From contig NZ_BAABCY010000066.1 of NCBI RefSeq assembly GCF_039539345.1, positions 39,459 to 103,458 on the forward strand: a stretch of DNA of 64,000 bases, written 5' to 3'. A program made the translations under genes and the position numbers. Source of the DNA: Snuella lapsa (GTDB lineage: Bacteria > Bacteroidota > Bacteroidia > Flavobacteriales > Flavobacteriaceae). Below, in pieces: positions 24,980 through 34,025 of the stretch (the stretch's first letter is position 1; every line of letters begins with the position of its first letter). Below the pieces are notes generated by a model that saw only the letters and a program-made list of their open reading frames with translations, did not search any database and was not told the origin of the DNA.

Positions 24980-25813
24980 ATGAAACTAGTAAAGGAACTC
25001 CCTAAATCTATACTATTTAGCCTATTTTTACATTTTGTACCAACTAGGTTTCTCATAAGTTCTAAAAAAGAAAAGTTACCCGTAACTGTTTCATTAACGT
25101 CAATTCCTTCACGATTAAACAGCTTACATATTGTAATAAAAAGTCTTTTTAACCAAAGCCACTTACCCTTAAAAATTATTTTATGGCTTCATGAAGACCT
25201 AAAAACCAAACTCCCTAAACGGTTGGAAAAATTACAGTCAAACCTTTTCGAAATTAAGTACTCACATTTAACGTGTTCACACAGAAAACTTATCCATACA
25301 CTCAAAGAGCATCAAGAGGCTATAATCATTACATGTGATGATGATTTAATTTACAGAGGAAATCTACTTATTAACCTATATACAGAATATTTAAAATTTC
25401 CCAACGAGATAACCGCTAATACAACATATCAAATAAAATTTGACAATAAAAATGGTTATTTACCTTATAACGCTTGGAAATTCAAAGCACCACCCTTCAA
25501 CCCCAAAGCACAAATACCTGTTGGGGCATGGTGCATATTATACCCTCCAAACTCCCTTTCAAATAAAGTTTTCAACGAAGACTTGTTTTTGAAATTAACA
25601 CCTAAAGCTGATGACTTATGGTTTAAAGCAATGGCTTTACTAAATGGTACAAATTCAAGGCAATCTGAAAATCCTCCCAAAGAACCCATTCCTATAATTG
25701 GCTCCCAAAAAGTTGCCTTAAAAAAGGATAACATCTCAAAAAACAAAAATGATAAGCAATGGGCAGCTTTATCTAAACATTTTAATCTAGACAAACTAAT
25801 TAAAGAGAATTAA
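24980..25813 (+). CDS. Glycosyltransferase-like protein (GT-A fold, DDD motif)
   Basis: 277 residues. LPVTVSLTSIPSRLNSLHIVIKSLFNQSHLP resembles the start of GT-A nucleotide-sugar enzymes, and AIIITCDDDLIYRGNLLINLY supplies a DxD-type metal site. The C-terminal part (VGAWCILYPPNSLSNKVFNEDLFLKLTPKADDLWFKAMALL) fits acceptor-side residues seen in some exopolysaccharide transferases. No membrane segment is evident beyond a moderately hydrophobic N-terminus. The stop shares a TTAA with the convergent neighbour's stop. Family membership is inferred by pattern only. Confidence 0.75.
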   Translation: MKLVKELPKSILFSLFLHFVPTRFLISSKKEKLPVTVSLTSIPSRLNSLHIVIKSLFNQSHLPLKIILWLHEDLKTKLPKRLEKLQSNLFEIKYSHLTCSHRKLIHTLKEHQEAIIITCDDDLIYRGNLLINLYTEYLKFPNEITANTTYQIKFDNKNGYLPYNAWKFKAPPFNPKAQIPVGAWCILYPPNSLSNKVFNEDLFLKLTPKADDLWFKAMALLNGTNSRQSENPPKEPIPIIGSQKVALKKDNISKNKNDKQWAALSKHFNLDKLIKEN

Positions 25814-26637
25814 GTGCGGTTTTTTTTTATACCATAATCGCTAAAAATTACATTTTCCCTTTTAGTCGTTGATCGTATTGCTTTATTTTTTAAAATAACT
25901 GCTTCATTTTTATAAGGTCGTTCATGATACAAATGCACACAAATAGCACTATAACGTATTTGTTTGAATCTAACGCCTTTATTCATTAACCGTTCACCAA
26001 TTTCCCTGTCCTCTCCACCGTATTGCATACGTTCATCAAATCCATTCACGGCTAAAACCAATGCTTTCCATCCGGAAACATTCATGCCATCAAAAGTCGC
26101 CTTAGTTGGTGTAAACGTATTTAACAACCAAGCCTTAAAACCTTTAGCTGTTAACTTATTAGCCTTAAAATTCTTTTTTAGGCCATTACTAACCAACCAT
26201 TTCAAATCAAAACAAGTTTGACTAATAATGTCTTGTTTAGAAATAAGCTCGGAAATAGTTTTTGGTAATTTAAAATACCCTCCAGATAAAAAATAATTTT
26301 TCTTTCTTAGTTTTAAATGGGTAGCAACAAAATCGTTTCTAGGAATACAATCACCATCGGTAAAAATTAAATAGTCTGAAGAGGTTTTTAAAATAGCCTT
26401 ATTTAAAATTACCGTTTTTTGAAAACCATTATCTTCATGCCATACATGAACTATTCTTAATCGAGAGGTCTCAATAAATTTATCAATAAGTTTTCTGGTT
26501 GTCTCATTAGACCCGTCATCAGCAATAACTATTTCAAAATCCGGTTCCGTTTGCTGTTCATATCCCCAAAGCACTTTTTCCAACCATTCTGGCTGGTTAT
26601 AAGTACTAATAATTACTGATGCTTTAAGTGTGCTCAT
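25810..26637 (-). CDS. Glycosyltransferase family 2 (paralogue)
   Basis: 275-residue paralogue of 24051-24866 with the same motif order: SVIISTYNQPEWLEKVLWGYEQQ, ADDGSNETTR, TDGDCIPRNDF and VNGFDERMQYGGEDREIGERLM. The two probably arose by duplication and flank an unrelated plus-strand gene. It is likely to have a different donor or acceptor in the same glycan. CAAAATTA at 26643-26650 (TAATTTTG on the minus strand) lies so close to the ATG that the mRNA might lack a leader. Confidence 0.92.
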   Translation of the reverse strand: MSTLKASVIISTYNQPEWLEKVLWGYEQQTEPDFEIVIADDGSNETTRKLIDKFIETSRLRIVHVWHEDNGFQKTVILNKAILKTSSDYLIFTDGDCIPRNDFVATHLKLRKKNYFLSGGYFKLPKTISELISKQDIISQTCFDLKWLVSNGLKKNFKANKLTAKGFKAWLLNTFTPTKATFDGMNVSGWKALVLAVNGFDERMQYGGEDREIGERLMNKGVRFKQIRYSAICVHLYHERPYKNEAVILKNKAIRSTTKRENVIFSDYGIKKNRT

Positions 26638-26690
26638 TGCAACAAAATTAACTATTTTTACCTACTAATAATGACACTACAGACTTTATT

Positions 26691-27455
26691 TTGAAAGACG
26701 TTTCTACACAAATTTCTGCACTACTAATTACTTATAATGAAATTGAGCATATTGATGCTGTTATTGACAATATTAGTTTTGCAGACGAAATCATTGCTAT
26801 TGATAGTTTTAGTACAGATGGTACTTATGAAAGGTTAAAATCTATGGAGCATGTAAAAGTGTTACAGCGTGAATTTATAAATTTTGCCGACCAACGTAAT
26901 TTTGCCATCAAACAAGCTAATTATAACTGGGTATTATTTATAGATGCCGACGAACGCATTTCTACAGATTTAACAACCGAAATACTATGTGTTACCAAGT
27001 CTCCAGATAATTTTACAGCATTTAAGTTTAAAAGAAACTTTGTTTTTGAAGACAGAATTATGAGGTTTAGCGGATTGCAATCAGACTCTGTTTTTAGATT
27101 GTTCATAAAGGGAACCTCTAAATATAAGGAAGATAGGATTGTACATGAAATTTTAGAAATCCAAGGCAATAGCAAAACGCTTGAAAACACCATGCTCCAC
27201 TATTCATTTAGTGATTATAATAGTTACAAAGCGAAAGCTGAGCACTATGCCAAGTTAAAAGCACTAGAACTCTTTCAAAAAGGCAAAAAACCCAATGCCT
27301 TCCATTTTTATCTAAAGCCAATTTACAAATTTACAATAAACTACTTTTTAAGATTGGGATTTTTGGATGGAAAAGCGGGCTATACAATATGTGCTTTAAA
27401 TGCTTATGGGGTTTATTATCGTTATCAAGAGCTCAAACGATTAATTAGAAGTTGA
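26691..27455 (+). CDS. Glycosyltransferase family 2 (LPS core WaaE/KdtX-like), TTG start
   Basis: 254 residues. SALLITYNEIEHIDAVIDNISFADEIIAIDSFSTDGT and LFIDADERIS are typical of the WaaE/KdtX group, which adds sugars to the LPS inner core. The C-terminus is basic and partly hydrophobic (KPIYKFTINYFLRLGFLDGKAGYTICALNAYGVYYRYQELKRL). No ATG exists between the upstream in-frame stop and the first conserved residues, so a TTG start at 26691 is required. It overlaps the convergent kinase gene by 15 bp. Confidence 0.9.
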   Translation: MKDVSTQISALLITYNEIEHIDAVIDNISFADEIIAIDSFSTDGTYERLKSMEHVKVLQREFINFADQRNFAIKQANYNWVLFIDADERISTDLTTEILCVTKSPDNFTAFKFKRNFVFEDRIMRFSGLQSDSVFRLFIKGTSKYKEDRIVHEILEIQGNSKTLENTMLHYSFSDYNSYKAKAEHYAKLKALELFQKGKKPNAFHFYLKPIYKFTINYFLRLGFLDGKAGYTICALNAYGVYYRYQELKRLIRS

Positions 27456-28205
27456 TTTCCAAAATTTTAATCTTTTTTTTAATCGCTTCTTACGATAAAA
27501 TCGCTCTTGAAAATCTTCCGTTTCCTTCCACATTAACTCAAAGATTCTATTATAATCTTCCCCAGTACATTTAGCATATTCATCGCTCATCACTTCAACC
27601 ATGGATTTATGAATTGTAAGCCTGGAAAAATTCTTGACTCGAGTATCAAACCCCATATTTCCAAATTTCATCCTATTTAAATCCACGAGATAAAAATCAT
27701 AAGAATCTCCATTTTTCTTGATTAAGGTATTCCCTGGAGAGTGGTCTAAAAAATGAATCCCTTTTTTATGTAAAGTATGAGTAAATCTTGTAAAAGCCCT
27801 TAATATAATATCGTAATCAGGTATACCAAAATCTTTTGTAAGCTCTCTATAGGTTAAATCGTAATCCAACTGTTCACTTACATAAAAACTTTTTTTAAAC
27901 AATAAAGGCGTTTTAAATTCATAGAATGCTATAGGTGCTGGTGTTCCTATCCCTAAATCCAGTAATTTATTAGCATATTCAAAAGATCGTTGCGCCTTAC
28001 TCTTTCTAAAAAAATTATAAACCACTTGATTTATAACATTAGGGATTTTAAAAGCTTTAACGTTTATAATTTGGCCATCTAATTGAAATAATTTCAACCT
28101 ATTCCTTGAATCTTTAATAGACTCTCCAATATTGTCAAAATCCATTATTAGATTGTCAATTGATGCACCAAGTGCTTTGTATTGGCTGTGATAAACCTTC
28201 TTCAT
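27441..28205 (-). CDS. LPS kinase WaaP/InaA-like
   Basis: 254-residue protein-kinase-fold protein of the lipopolysaccharide kinase (Kdo/WaaP/InaA) type. The catalytic loop is HKKGIHFLDHSPGNTLIKK, followed by FYLVDLNRMKFG as the metal-binding aspartate motif. The conserved N-terminal lysine and glutamate are harder to place by eye. It is probably involved in phosphorylating a sugar of the LPS core, which fits the adjacent transferases. It ends in a very basic stretch (RFYRKKRLKKRLKFWK). Confidence 0.87.
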   Translation of the reverse strand: MKKVYHSQYKALGASIDNLIMDFDNIGESIKDSRNRLKLFQLDGQIINVKAFKIPNVINQVVYNFFRKSKAQRSFEYANKLLDLGIGTPAPIAFYEFKTPLLFKKSFYVSEQLDYDLTYRELTKDFGIPDYDIILRAFTRFTHTLHKKGIHFLDHSPGNTLIKKNGDSYDFYLVDLNRMKFGNMGFDTRVKNFSRLTIHKSMVEVMSDEYAKCTGEDYNRIFELMWKETEDFQERFYRKKRLKKRLKFWKSTSN

Positions 28206-28248
28206 TCGGCAATATTACAAAGATTTAGACAATGTAGAAAACTAATAC

Positions 28249-28256
28249 TAAATTTG
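28249..28256 (+). promoter_or_regulatory. Promoter -7 box for the Sua5 gene
   Basis: TAAATTTG, consensus match, 17 nt before the ATG at 28274. Confidence 0.55.
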
Positions 28257-28273
28257 CCTTCAAAAGTAATTCC

Positions 28274-28834
28274 ATGCACAAAGAAATAAACAATGCCGTT
28301 AGGGTCTTAAAAGAAGGAGGCCTTATACTTTACCCAACCGATACTGTTTGGGGCATAGGCTGCGATGCTACCAACCCTGATGCTGTAAAGAAAATATACG
28401 AACTAAAAGAACGCGAAGACAGCAAAGCTCTTATTTGTCTTGTGGCAGACGACAGAATGTTAACAAAATATGTGAAAACTGTTCCCAATGTGGCTTTTAA
28501 CATTATAGAAGTTTCCGAATCCCCAACTACAATAATTTATGACGGCGCACAAAATCTAGCTCCAAATTTGATTGCAGAAGACGGTACCATAGCCATTCGA
28601 GTTCCTGATGATGATTTTTGTTTTCAACTTTTAAGAAGATTTAATGGCGCTATCGTTTCAACATCAGCTAACATAAGTGGGCAACCAACCCCAAAATCAT
28701 TTAAAGAAATAGCTTCTCCCATTTTAAAAGGTGTAGACTATGTTGTAAATTTGCACCAAGAAAAAACCTGTGCTAAGCCATCTTCAATTATTAAATTGAA
28801 AAATAATGGTGAAGTAAAAATTATAAGACAATAA
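28274..28834 (+). CDS. L-threonylcarbamoyladenylate synthase (Sua5/YciO/YrdC)
   Basis: 186-residue YrdC-domain protein that makes threonylcarbamoyl-AMP from threonine, bicarbonate and ATP for the t6A modification of tRNA. Motifs: GGLILYPTDTVWGIGCDA near residues 14-31, KIYELKERED, IAIRVPDDDF and AIVSTSANISGQPTP. It is the single-domain form without the C-terminal Sua5 domain. It precedes the CCA-adding enzyme gene, another tRNA gene, with a hairpin between them. Confidence 0.94.
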   Translation: MHKEINNAVRVLKEGGLILYPTDTVWGIGCDATNPDAVKKIYELKEREDSKALICLVADDRMLTKYVKTVPNVAFNIIEVSESPTTIIYDGAQNLAPNLIAEDGTIAIRVPDDDFCFQLLRRFNGAIVSTSANISGQPTPKSFKEIASPILKGVDYVVNLHQEKTCAKPSSIIKLKNNGEVKIIRQ

Positions 28835-28846
28835 AATGCTAATTTT

Positions 28847-28879
28847 CAAATTCCAAATCCCAATATTAATTGGAATTTG
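28847..28879. repeat. Inverted repeat between sua5-like and cca genes
   Basis: CAAATTCCAA (28847-28856) and TTGGAATTTG (28870-28879) form a perfect 10-bp stem with a 13-nt loop. There is no T run after it, so it is more likely an interspersed palindrome or mRNA-stabilising element than an intrinsic terminator. Confidence 0.6.
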
Positions 28880-28899
28880 GTCCTTGAAATTTGATCATT

Positions 28900-30318
28900 A
28901 TGAATCATAAACAAGCTTTAAATCACGCTGTTTTTAAAATCATCTCACAATCGGCTGAAACCCTACAAATGGATGCTTATGTTATTGGCGGCTTTGTACG
29001 CGATTTCATTTTAAACCGGGGTAACGCCAAAGATATTGATGTCGTTGCCATAGGAGATGGAATAAAACTAGCAAAACACGTTTCAAAAAATCTTTACAAC
29101 ACCCCAAAAGTGCAGGTATTTAAAACCTATGGTACTGCTATGCTGCGATATGAGGATATTGAAATTGAATTTGTTGGAGCCCGTAAAGAATCTTATACTG
29201 AAGACAGTAGGAATCCATCTGTCGAAAAAGGCTCATTGCAAGACGACCAAAATCGTCGTGATTTTACGATCAATGCCTTAGCTTTAAGTTTGAATTCGAA
29301 TAATTATGGTGATTTACTTGACCCTTTTAATGGGGTAGCTGATTTAAACAATCAGATTATCCGTACACCCTTGGATCCAGATATTACTTATAGTGACGAT
29401 CCATTGCGCATGATGCGTGCCATACGATTTGCTACCCAGTTGAACTTTAAAATTGAAGAAACGTCTCTAGAAGCAATTAAAAAAAATAAAGAGCGAATAA
29501 AGATAATAACCAAAGAGCGTATTGTTACCGAACTTAATAAAATACTTGAAAGTGAGATACCTTCTATTGGCTTTTTGTTGTTGGAACAAACAGGGCTTCT
29601 CGACTTTATTCTACCTGAGTTAACAGCTTTAAAAGGCATTGACGAAATTGAAGGACAACGGCATAAAGACAATTTTTACCATACACTAGAAGTTGTTGAT
29701 AATATTACCCAAAACACCAATAACCTTTGGTTAAGATGGGCTGCATTGCTTCATGATATAGGTAAAGCCCCAACAAAAAAATTCAGTAAAAAAGTTGGGT
29801 GGACGTTTCACGGACACGAGTTTGAAGGCTCTAAAATGGTCTTTAGATTGTTTAAGAGGCTAAAAATGCCATTAAACGATAAAATGAAATTCGTTCAAAA
29901 AATGGTGTTTATGAGCTCCAGACCAATTGTACTCGCTCAAGATATTGTTACAGATTCTGCCGTAAGACGTTTAATTTTCGATGCTGGAGACTATGTAGAA
30001 GACCTAATGACATTATGCGAAGCAGATATCACAACCAAAAACCCTAAAAGATTCAAGAAATACCACAACAATTTTAAAATTGTTCGTGAGAAAATCGTTG
30101 AAGTTGAGGAACGCGACCATGTTCGTAATTTTCAACCACCAATTTCTGGGGAGGAGATCATGAAAACCTTCAACTTAAAACCTTCACGTGAAATAGGAAT
30201 CATTAAAGACGTTATAAAAGAAGCTATATTAGAAGGAGACATACCAAACGAATATGAAGCTGCTTATCAACTTATGCTTGATGAAGGAAAACGATTAGGG
30301 TTAGAAGTTAGAAGTTAG
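28900..30318 (+). CDS. CCA tRNA nucleotidyltransferase
   Basis: 472 residues from the ATG at 28900 (a TTG nine bases earlier is possible but less likely). The enzyme adds or repairs the 3' CCA of tRNA. The nucleotidyltransferase head has the YVIGGFVRDFIL...KDIDVVAIG motif and RRDFTINALALSL. An HD-type domain follows (HTLEVVDNI, LLHDIGKAPT). Both domains are typical of the Bacteroidota PcnB-like CCA enzyme. The gene's last codons (LEVRS plus the TAG) are encoded by a TTAGAAG heptamer repeat. heme A synthase follows after 29 bp. Confidence 0.95.
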   Translation: MNHKQALNHAVFKIISQSAETLQMDAYVIGGFVRDFILNRGNAKDIDVVAIGDGIKLAKHVSKNLYNTPKVQVFKTYGTAMLRYEDIEIEFVGARKESYTEDSRNPSVEKGSLQDDQNRRDFTINALALSLNSNNYGDLLDPFNGVADLNNQIIRTPLDPDITYSDDPLRMMRAIRFATQLNFKIEETSLEAIKKNKERIKIITKERIVTELNKILESEIPSIGFLLLEQTGLLDFILPELTALKGIDEIEGQRHKDNFYHTLEVVDNITQNTNNLWLRWAALLHDIGKAPTKKFSKKVGWTFHGHEFEGSKMVFRLFKRLKMPLNDKMKFVQKMVFMSSRPIVLAQDIVTDSAVRRLIFDAGDYVEDLMTLCEADITTKNPKRFKKYHNNFKIVREKIVEVEERDHVRNFQPPISGEEIMKTFNLKPSREIGIIKDVIKEAILEGDIPNEYEAAYQLMLDEGKRLGLEVRS

Positions 30319-30327
30319 AAGTTAGAA
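30301..30327. repeat. Heptanucleotide tandem repeat TTAGAAG at the cca stop
   Basis: Three exact TTAGAAG units (30301-30321) plus a partial fourth, and TTAGGG just before. The TAG stop at 30316-30318 is formed by the repeat. This is the second heptamer array in the window that covers a stop codon. Confidence 0.85.
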
Positions 30328-30347
30328 AAATTAATATTTGTGAATTC

Positions 30348-31367
30348 GTGGCAAAAACAAAAGACAACAAAAAGGTGGTTTACTGGTTACTTACCGGTTG
30401 CCTATTAATTTTCATAATGGTAGTCATTGGGGGCATCACACGGCTTACAGATTCTGGCTTATCAATCTCCAACTACAAATTAATAACAGGAACCATTCCC
30501 CCCCTAAATGAAACTGAGTGGCAAGAAGCTTTCGAACTCTACCAACAATTTCCAGAATACCAAAAACTACATTATCACTTTACCTTAGAAGACTTTAAGG
30601 GCATTTATTTTTGGGAATGGTTACATCGTTTAATAGGGAGGCTTATTGGTTTAGTATTTATTATCCCTTTTCTATACTTTTTAACTACCAAACAGTTAAC
30701 ACAAAAAACCATCAAGAAATGCTTGGTTTTGTTAGCTCTAGGGGGCTTTCAAGGCTTTTTAGGTTGGTATATGGTTAAAAGTGGATTGGTAGATATGCCC
30801 GATGTAAGCCACTTTAGATTGGCCGCCCATTTAACAACAGCGTTTTTAACATTTGCTGCTACCCTTTGGGTTGCCCTAGATATACTATACCCTAACAAAA
30901 AACAAATAAACATCAAATTTAGGAATCTGATAATAGTAAGTTACATTATACTTATCGTTCAAATAATATATGGTGCATTTGTTGCCGGCTTAAAAGCCGG
31001 TCTATTACATAACCATTGGCCGCTCATGAACGAAAACAAGTTTATGCATGAAACGGTTTATATCTTAGATCCTTTTTATAAAAACTTTATAGAAAACCCT
31101 AGTGGCATTCAATTTATACATAGAATAATAGCTTATGCTGTAGTTATATCTGTTTTGGCTATTTGGTTTAAATCCAGAAACATGTCACTTACCCCTCCTC
31201 AAAACAAAGGAGTTATGGCTTTAATTATTTTGGTTTTACTTCAATTTTTATTAGGGGTATTCACTATAATTTATGCCGTACCACTTTGGTTAGGCATTGC
31301 GCATCAAATAGGTGCATTTTTATTGCTAACAGCTATGACATTTACACTGCAACGTTTTAGCAAATAA
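30348..31367 (+). CDS. ctaA: Heme A synthase (COX15/CtaA), GTG start
   Basis: 339-residue integral membrane protein with about eight helices that oxidises heme O to heme A for cytochrome c oxidase. Conserved features: GGITRLTDSGLSISNYKLITGTIPPLNETEW near the N-terminus, FIYFWEWLHRLIGRLIG with the first heme histidine, SHFRLAAHLTTAFL, FIHRIIAYAV and GIAHQIGAFLLL. Translation appears to start at GTG 30348 (MAKTKDNKK); no ATG fits. The gene follows cca in the same orientation. Confidence 0.95.
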   Translation: MAKTKDNKKVVYWLLTGCLLIFIMVVIGGITRLTDSGLSISNYKLITGTIPPLNETEWQEAFELYQQFPEYQKLHYHFTLEDFKGIYFWEWLHRLIGRLIGLVFIIPFLYFLTTKQLTQKTIKKCLVLLALGGFQGFLGWYMVKSGLVDMPDVSHFRLAAHLTTAFLTFAATLWVALDILYPNKKQINIKFRNLIIVSYIILIVQIIYGAFVAGLKAGLLHNHWPLMNENKFMHETVYILDPFYKNFIENPSGIQFIHRIIAYAVVISVLAIWFKSRNMSLTPPQNKGVMALIILVLLQFLLGVFTIIYAVPLWLGIAHQIGAFLLLTAMTFTLQRFSK

Positions 31368-31378
31368 CCTAAAAAGTA

Positions 31379-31386
31379 TACCTTTG
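31379..31386 (+). promoter_or_regulatory. Promoter -7 box before the pRiA4b-like gene
   Basis: TACCTTTG fits TAnnTTTG and lies 18 nt before the preferred ATG at 31405. It would place the upstream TTG (31384) inside the promoter, which supports the ATG start. Confidence 0.6.
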
Positions 31387-31404
31387 CAGCATAATTATTT
31401 CACC

Positions 31405-31920
31405 ATGATCTATAGATTTAGAGTTATTTTGGATAACAATACTGAAGATGATGTGTTTAGGGATTTAGAAATTCGGGACACAGACACGCTTGAAGATTTA
31501 CATAATATAATTACACAATCCTTTGGTTTTGATGGCACCGAAATGGCTTCATTCTATCTTAGTGATGACCAATGGAACCAAGGTGAAGAAATTTCGCTAT
31601 TCGATTTAAGTGACGATAACTCTGCGCGTTTAATGAACGAAACCAGTCTTAGCGATACCGTTCATGAAAAGCAAACAAAGCTCATATATGTATACGATTT
31701 TTTGAGCATGTGGACTTTTTATGTTGAATTAGCAGAAATTGTTGAAGAAACTCATGGTATCGACTACCCTAACCTTATGTTTGTTCATGGGCAAATTCCA
31801 GATGTAGCCCCAGAAAAATCATTTCAAGCAGATGAAACTGAAGACCATTTTGATGAATTTGACGACGGTATGGATATTGACGATTATGATACTTTAGATT
31901 TTGATGAAAACTGGAATTAA
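31405..31920 (+). CDS. Plasmid pRiA4b ORF-3-like family protein
   Basis: 171-residue acidic protein. MIYRFRVILDNNTEDDVFRDLEIRDTDTLEDLHNIITQSFGFDGTEMASFYLS is the start of the IS1096/pRiA4b ORF-3-like fold, and LSDTVHEKQTKLIYVYDFLSMWTFYVELAEI matches its second half. The tail is Asp/Glu-rich. Relatives have been mislabelled as transposon passengers, but this copy is single, chromosomal and without flanking mobile DNA. Function is unknown. The start at 31405 is preferred over TTG 31384 because of the promoter position. Confidence 0.87.
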   Translation: MIYRFRVILDNNTEDDVFRDLEIRDTDTLEDLHNIITQSFGFDGTEMASFYLSDDQWNQGEEISLFDLSDDNSARLMNETSLSDTVHEKQTKLIYVYDFLSMWTFYVELAEIVEETHGIDYPNLMFVHGQIPDVAPEKSFQADETEDHFDEFDDGMDIDDYDTLDFDENWN

Positions 31921-31931
31921 GACAACTTAAT

Positions 31932-32990
31932 TCATAAGTTTTTAATCTTTACATTCTCATAATTACGGGTTAAATACTCTAAAGACCTTTTTAAGATTTC
32001 TCCCATACCCTTACAACGCTTAAACTTAACATCTTGAGTGTATTCGAAAATTTTCGACTTCAGCAAATCAACATGTTCCTTTTTAGAAATAGAATCGGAA
32101 ACCATACAATTCAACAATTTATCTATCCTGCCGTGAAAACTTTTTAAACGTTTTACAAGTATAGAGCGTTCCTCTATTTTATATTGGTCTATAGATAGCT
32201 TTTGTATGCTTTCTGCCACCAACTCTACCATTTTTAAATTTTCTTTGAAAAACTGGGGTCTATAAATATTGAATTTGCCCTCGTATGATTGTTGATCGAA
32301 ATCAATAGCACGTATTTTATACACCACATGGTCAAAATCGTGTGTTGGGACAATTACATAATTATACGAACGCATATCACCCAAAAGCCGGATCATACAG
32401 CGTTCATTAAACTTAACAAACTCTTTGGCTATCTGCGATTTTTCAGGTTTACTGCATTTAGGCAACATATTCTTTATAAATTCATCCCCAGGAATACCTG
32501 TAATATGCTCTTCTATTAAGGTATTTTTATACACCAAAAAGTTTAAATTATAGGGAGATAACATATGCTCCAACTCCAAACCATAAATACGTGACGCATC
32601 TGCTGTTTTTACATAAAAATAGGTGTAATTATCATTTAGAATATTCCTGATCTTTATCCTAAAAGGCTTTGAATTCCCAAACGTACAATAATCAATAGCA
32701 TCTACATTAAGAAACGGTATAGTGCTCTCATTGCCATCAGAATGCAGGATAGTATACACCTTCTTTAATGATAAATCAATCTCTTCCCTTTCAAATTCGT
32801 CGTAATAAACACGAATCCAAAGCGTATCATTGTCCTCTTTATCATAAACGACTACCGATCCTTGGAAACGCAATAAATCGTCATAAAATATTGGGATTTT
32901 TATATTTCTGTTATACTCCGTAAGATAATTGTGCAATCTATCCATTATAGGATAAGAAGGTTTTCTTTTAGATATTTTTAGATCTTGCAT
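31932..32990 (-). CDS. Conserved-type hypothetical protein, 352 aa
   Basis: I do not recognise the family. It has no signal peptide or membrane helix. The N-terminal half is beta-rich (YDDLLRFQGSVVVYDKEDNDTLWIRVYYDEFER). The C-terminal half contains RSYNYVIVPTHDFDHVVYKIRAIDFDQQSYEG, where the IRAIDFDQ stretch faintly recalls the metal-binding aspartate of kinase-like folds, but no ATP-binding lysine or catalytic loop can be confirmed. A basic region lies near the end. It is convergent with the pRiA4b-like gene and has a promoter box (CAAATTTA at 33007-33014, TAAATTTG on the minus strand). Confidence 0.8.
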   Translation of the reverse strand: MQDLKISKRKPSYPIMDRLHNYLTEYNRNIKIPIFYDDLLRFQGSVVVYDKEDNDTLWIRVYYDEFEREEIDLSLKKVYTILHSDGNESTIPFLNVDAIDYCTFGNSKPFRIKIRNILNDNYTYFYVKTADASRIYGLELEHMLSPYNLNFLVYKNTLIEEHITGIPGDEFIKNMLPKCSKPEKSQIAKEFVKFNERCMIRLLGDMRSYNYVIVPTHDFDHVVYKIRAIDFDQQSYEGKFNIYRPQFFKENLKMVELVAESIQKLSIDQYKIEERSILVKRLKSFHGRIDKLLNCMVSDSISKKEHVDLLKSKIFEYTQDVKFKRCKGMGEILKRSLEYLTRNYENVKIKNL

Positions 32991-33111
32991 AAGTATTCAA
33001 ATTAGTCAAATTTAAAGCTTTTATCAATATGCCTGTAACAAAAAACAGGTATCATCGTCATATAACCATAATCAATGCTATTAATTTAAGTTTCAATACA
33101 CACTTTATATC

Positions 33112-34020
33112 TTGGAGTCAATTCTTTCAATTAATAATCTAACAAAAATATTTGGACGTATAACTGCTGTTAACAATTTGTCATTTACCATTAACAAAGG
33201 TAATGTTTATGGCATACTTGGCCCCAATGGCAGTGGTAAATCAACCACTTTGGGAATCGTTTTAAATGTTGTCAACAAAACACATGGTGAATTCCATTGG
33301 TTCGACGGTCAAACATCAACTCACGACGCATTAAAAAAGGTAGGTGCCATTATTGAACGTCCAAACTTCTATCCATATATGACAGCTGAACAAAACCTAA
33401 AATTGGTTTGTAAAATAAAAGGTGTCCCTTACGATAAAATAGAGGAAAAACTTGAAATAGTTGGACTCTTAGAGCGTAAAGATAGTAAGTTTAAAACCTA
33501 TTCGTTGGGTATGAAACAACGTTTAGCCATAGCTTCAGCCCTATTAAACGATCCAGAAATTCTGATTTTAGACGAACCTACCAATGGATTAGATCCACAG
33601 GGCATTCACCAAATACGGGAGATCATCAAAACAATAGCCAGTAAAGGCACCACCATTTTATTAGCCTCTCACCTACTCGATGAAGTCGAAAAGGTATGCA
33701 CACATGTTGTGGTATTACGCAAAGGTGTGAAACTATATTCTGGACGGGTAGATGAAATGATTTCCAGCCATGGCTTTTTTGAACTACAGTGTGACAACAT
33801 TCATGAACTAACAAAAACACTTGAAGAACACCCTGCCTTTGGAACAATTAAAATAGAAGGCAATACCGTTAGAGCCTTTTTAAATGAACCCATGGAATCC
33901 CAGGCACTTAACAAGCTACTGTTTGATAAAGGTATCGTATTAAGCTACTTAACACAACGAAAAGAAAGCCTTGAGGAGCAATTCCTTCAACTAACGGACA
34001 ACCATCAACTACCTAATTAA
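33112..34020 (+). CDS. ABC transporter ATP-binding protein, TTG start
   Basis: 302-residue ATPase of an ABC exporter of the bacitracin/drug type. Walker A is GILGPNGSGKSTTLG (about 36-50), the signature is YSLGMKQRLAIASALL, Walker B is ILILDEPTNGLDPQG, and a switch histidine follows in LLASHLLDEVEKVC. The C-terminal extension (residues 220-302) is typical of this group. Translation starts at TTG 33112 (MESILSINNLTKIFG); no in-frame ATG exists upstream. The permease gene starts 5 bp after the stop. Confidence 0.94.
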   Translation: MESILSINNLTKIFGRITAVNNLSFTINKGNVYGILGPNGSGKSTTLGIVLNVVNKTHGEFHWFDGQTSTHDALKKVGAIIERPNFYPYMTAEQNLKLVCKIKGVPYDKIEEKLEIVGLLERKDSKFKTYSLGMKQRLAIASALLNDPEILILDEPTNGLDPQGIHQIREIIKTIASKGTTILLASHLLDEVEKVCTHVVVLRKGVKLYSGRVDEMISSHGFFELQCDNIHELTKTLEEHPAFGTIKIEGNTVRAFLNEPMESQALNKLLFDKGIVLSYLTQRKESLEEQFLQLTDNHQLPN

Positions 34021-34025
34021 ACTAC

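Noticed and set aside
31405..31920. IS1096-type mobile element
   Set aside because: The family name comes from a transposon passenger, but no transposase, terminal repeats or target duplication is present.
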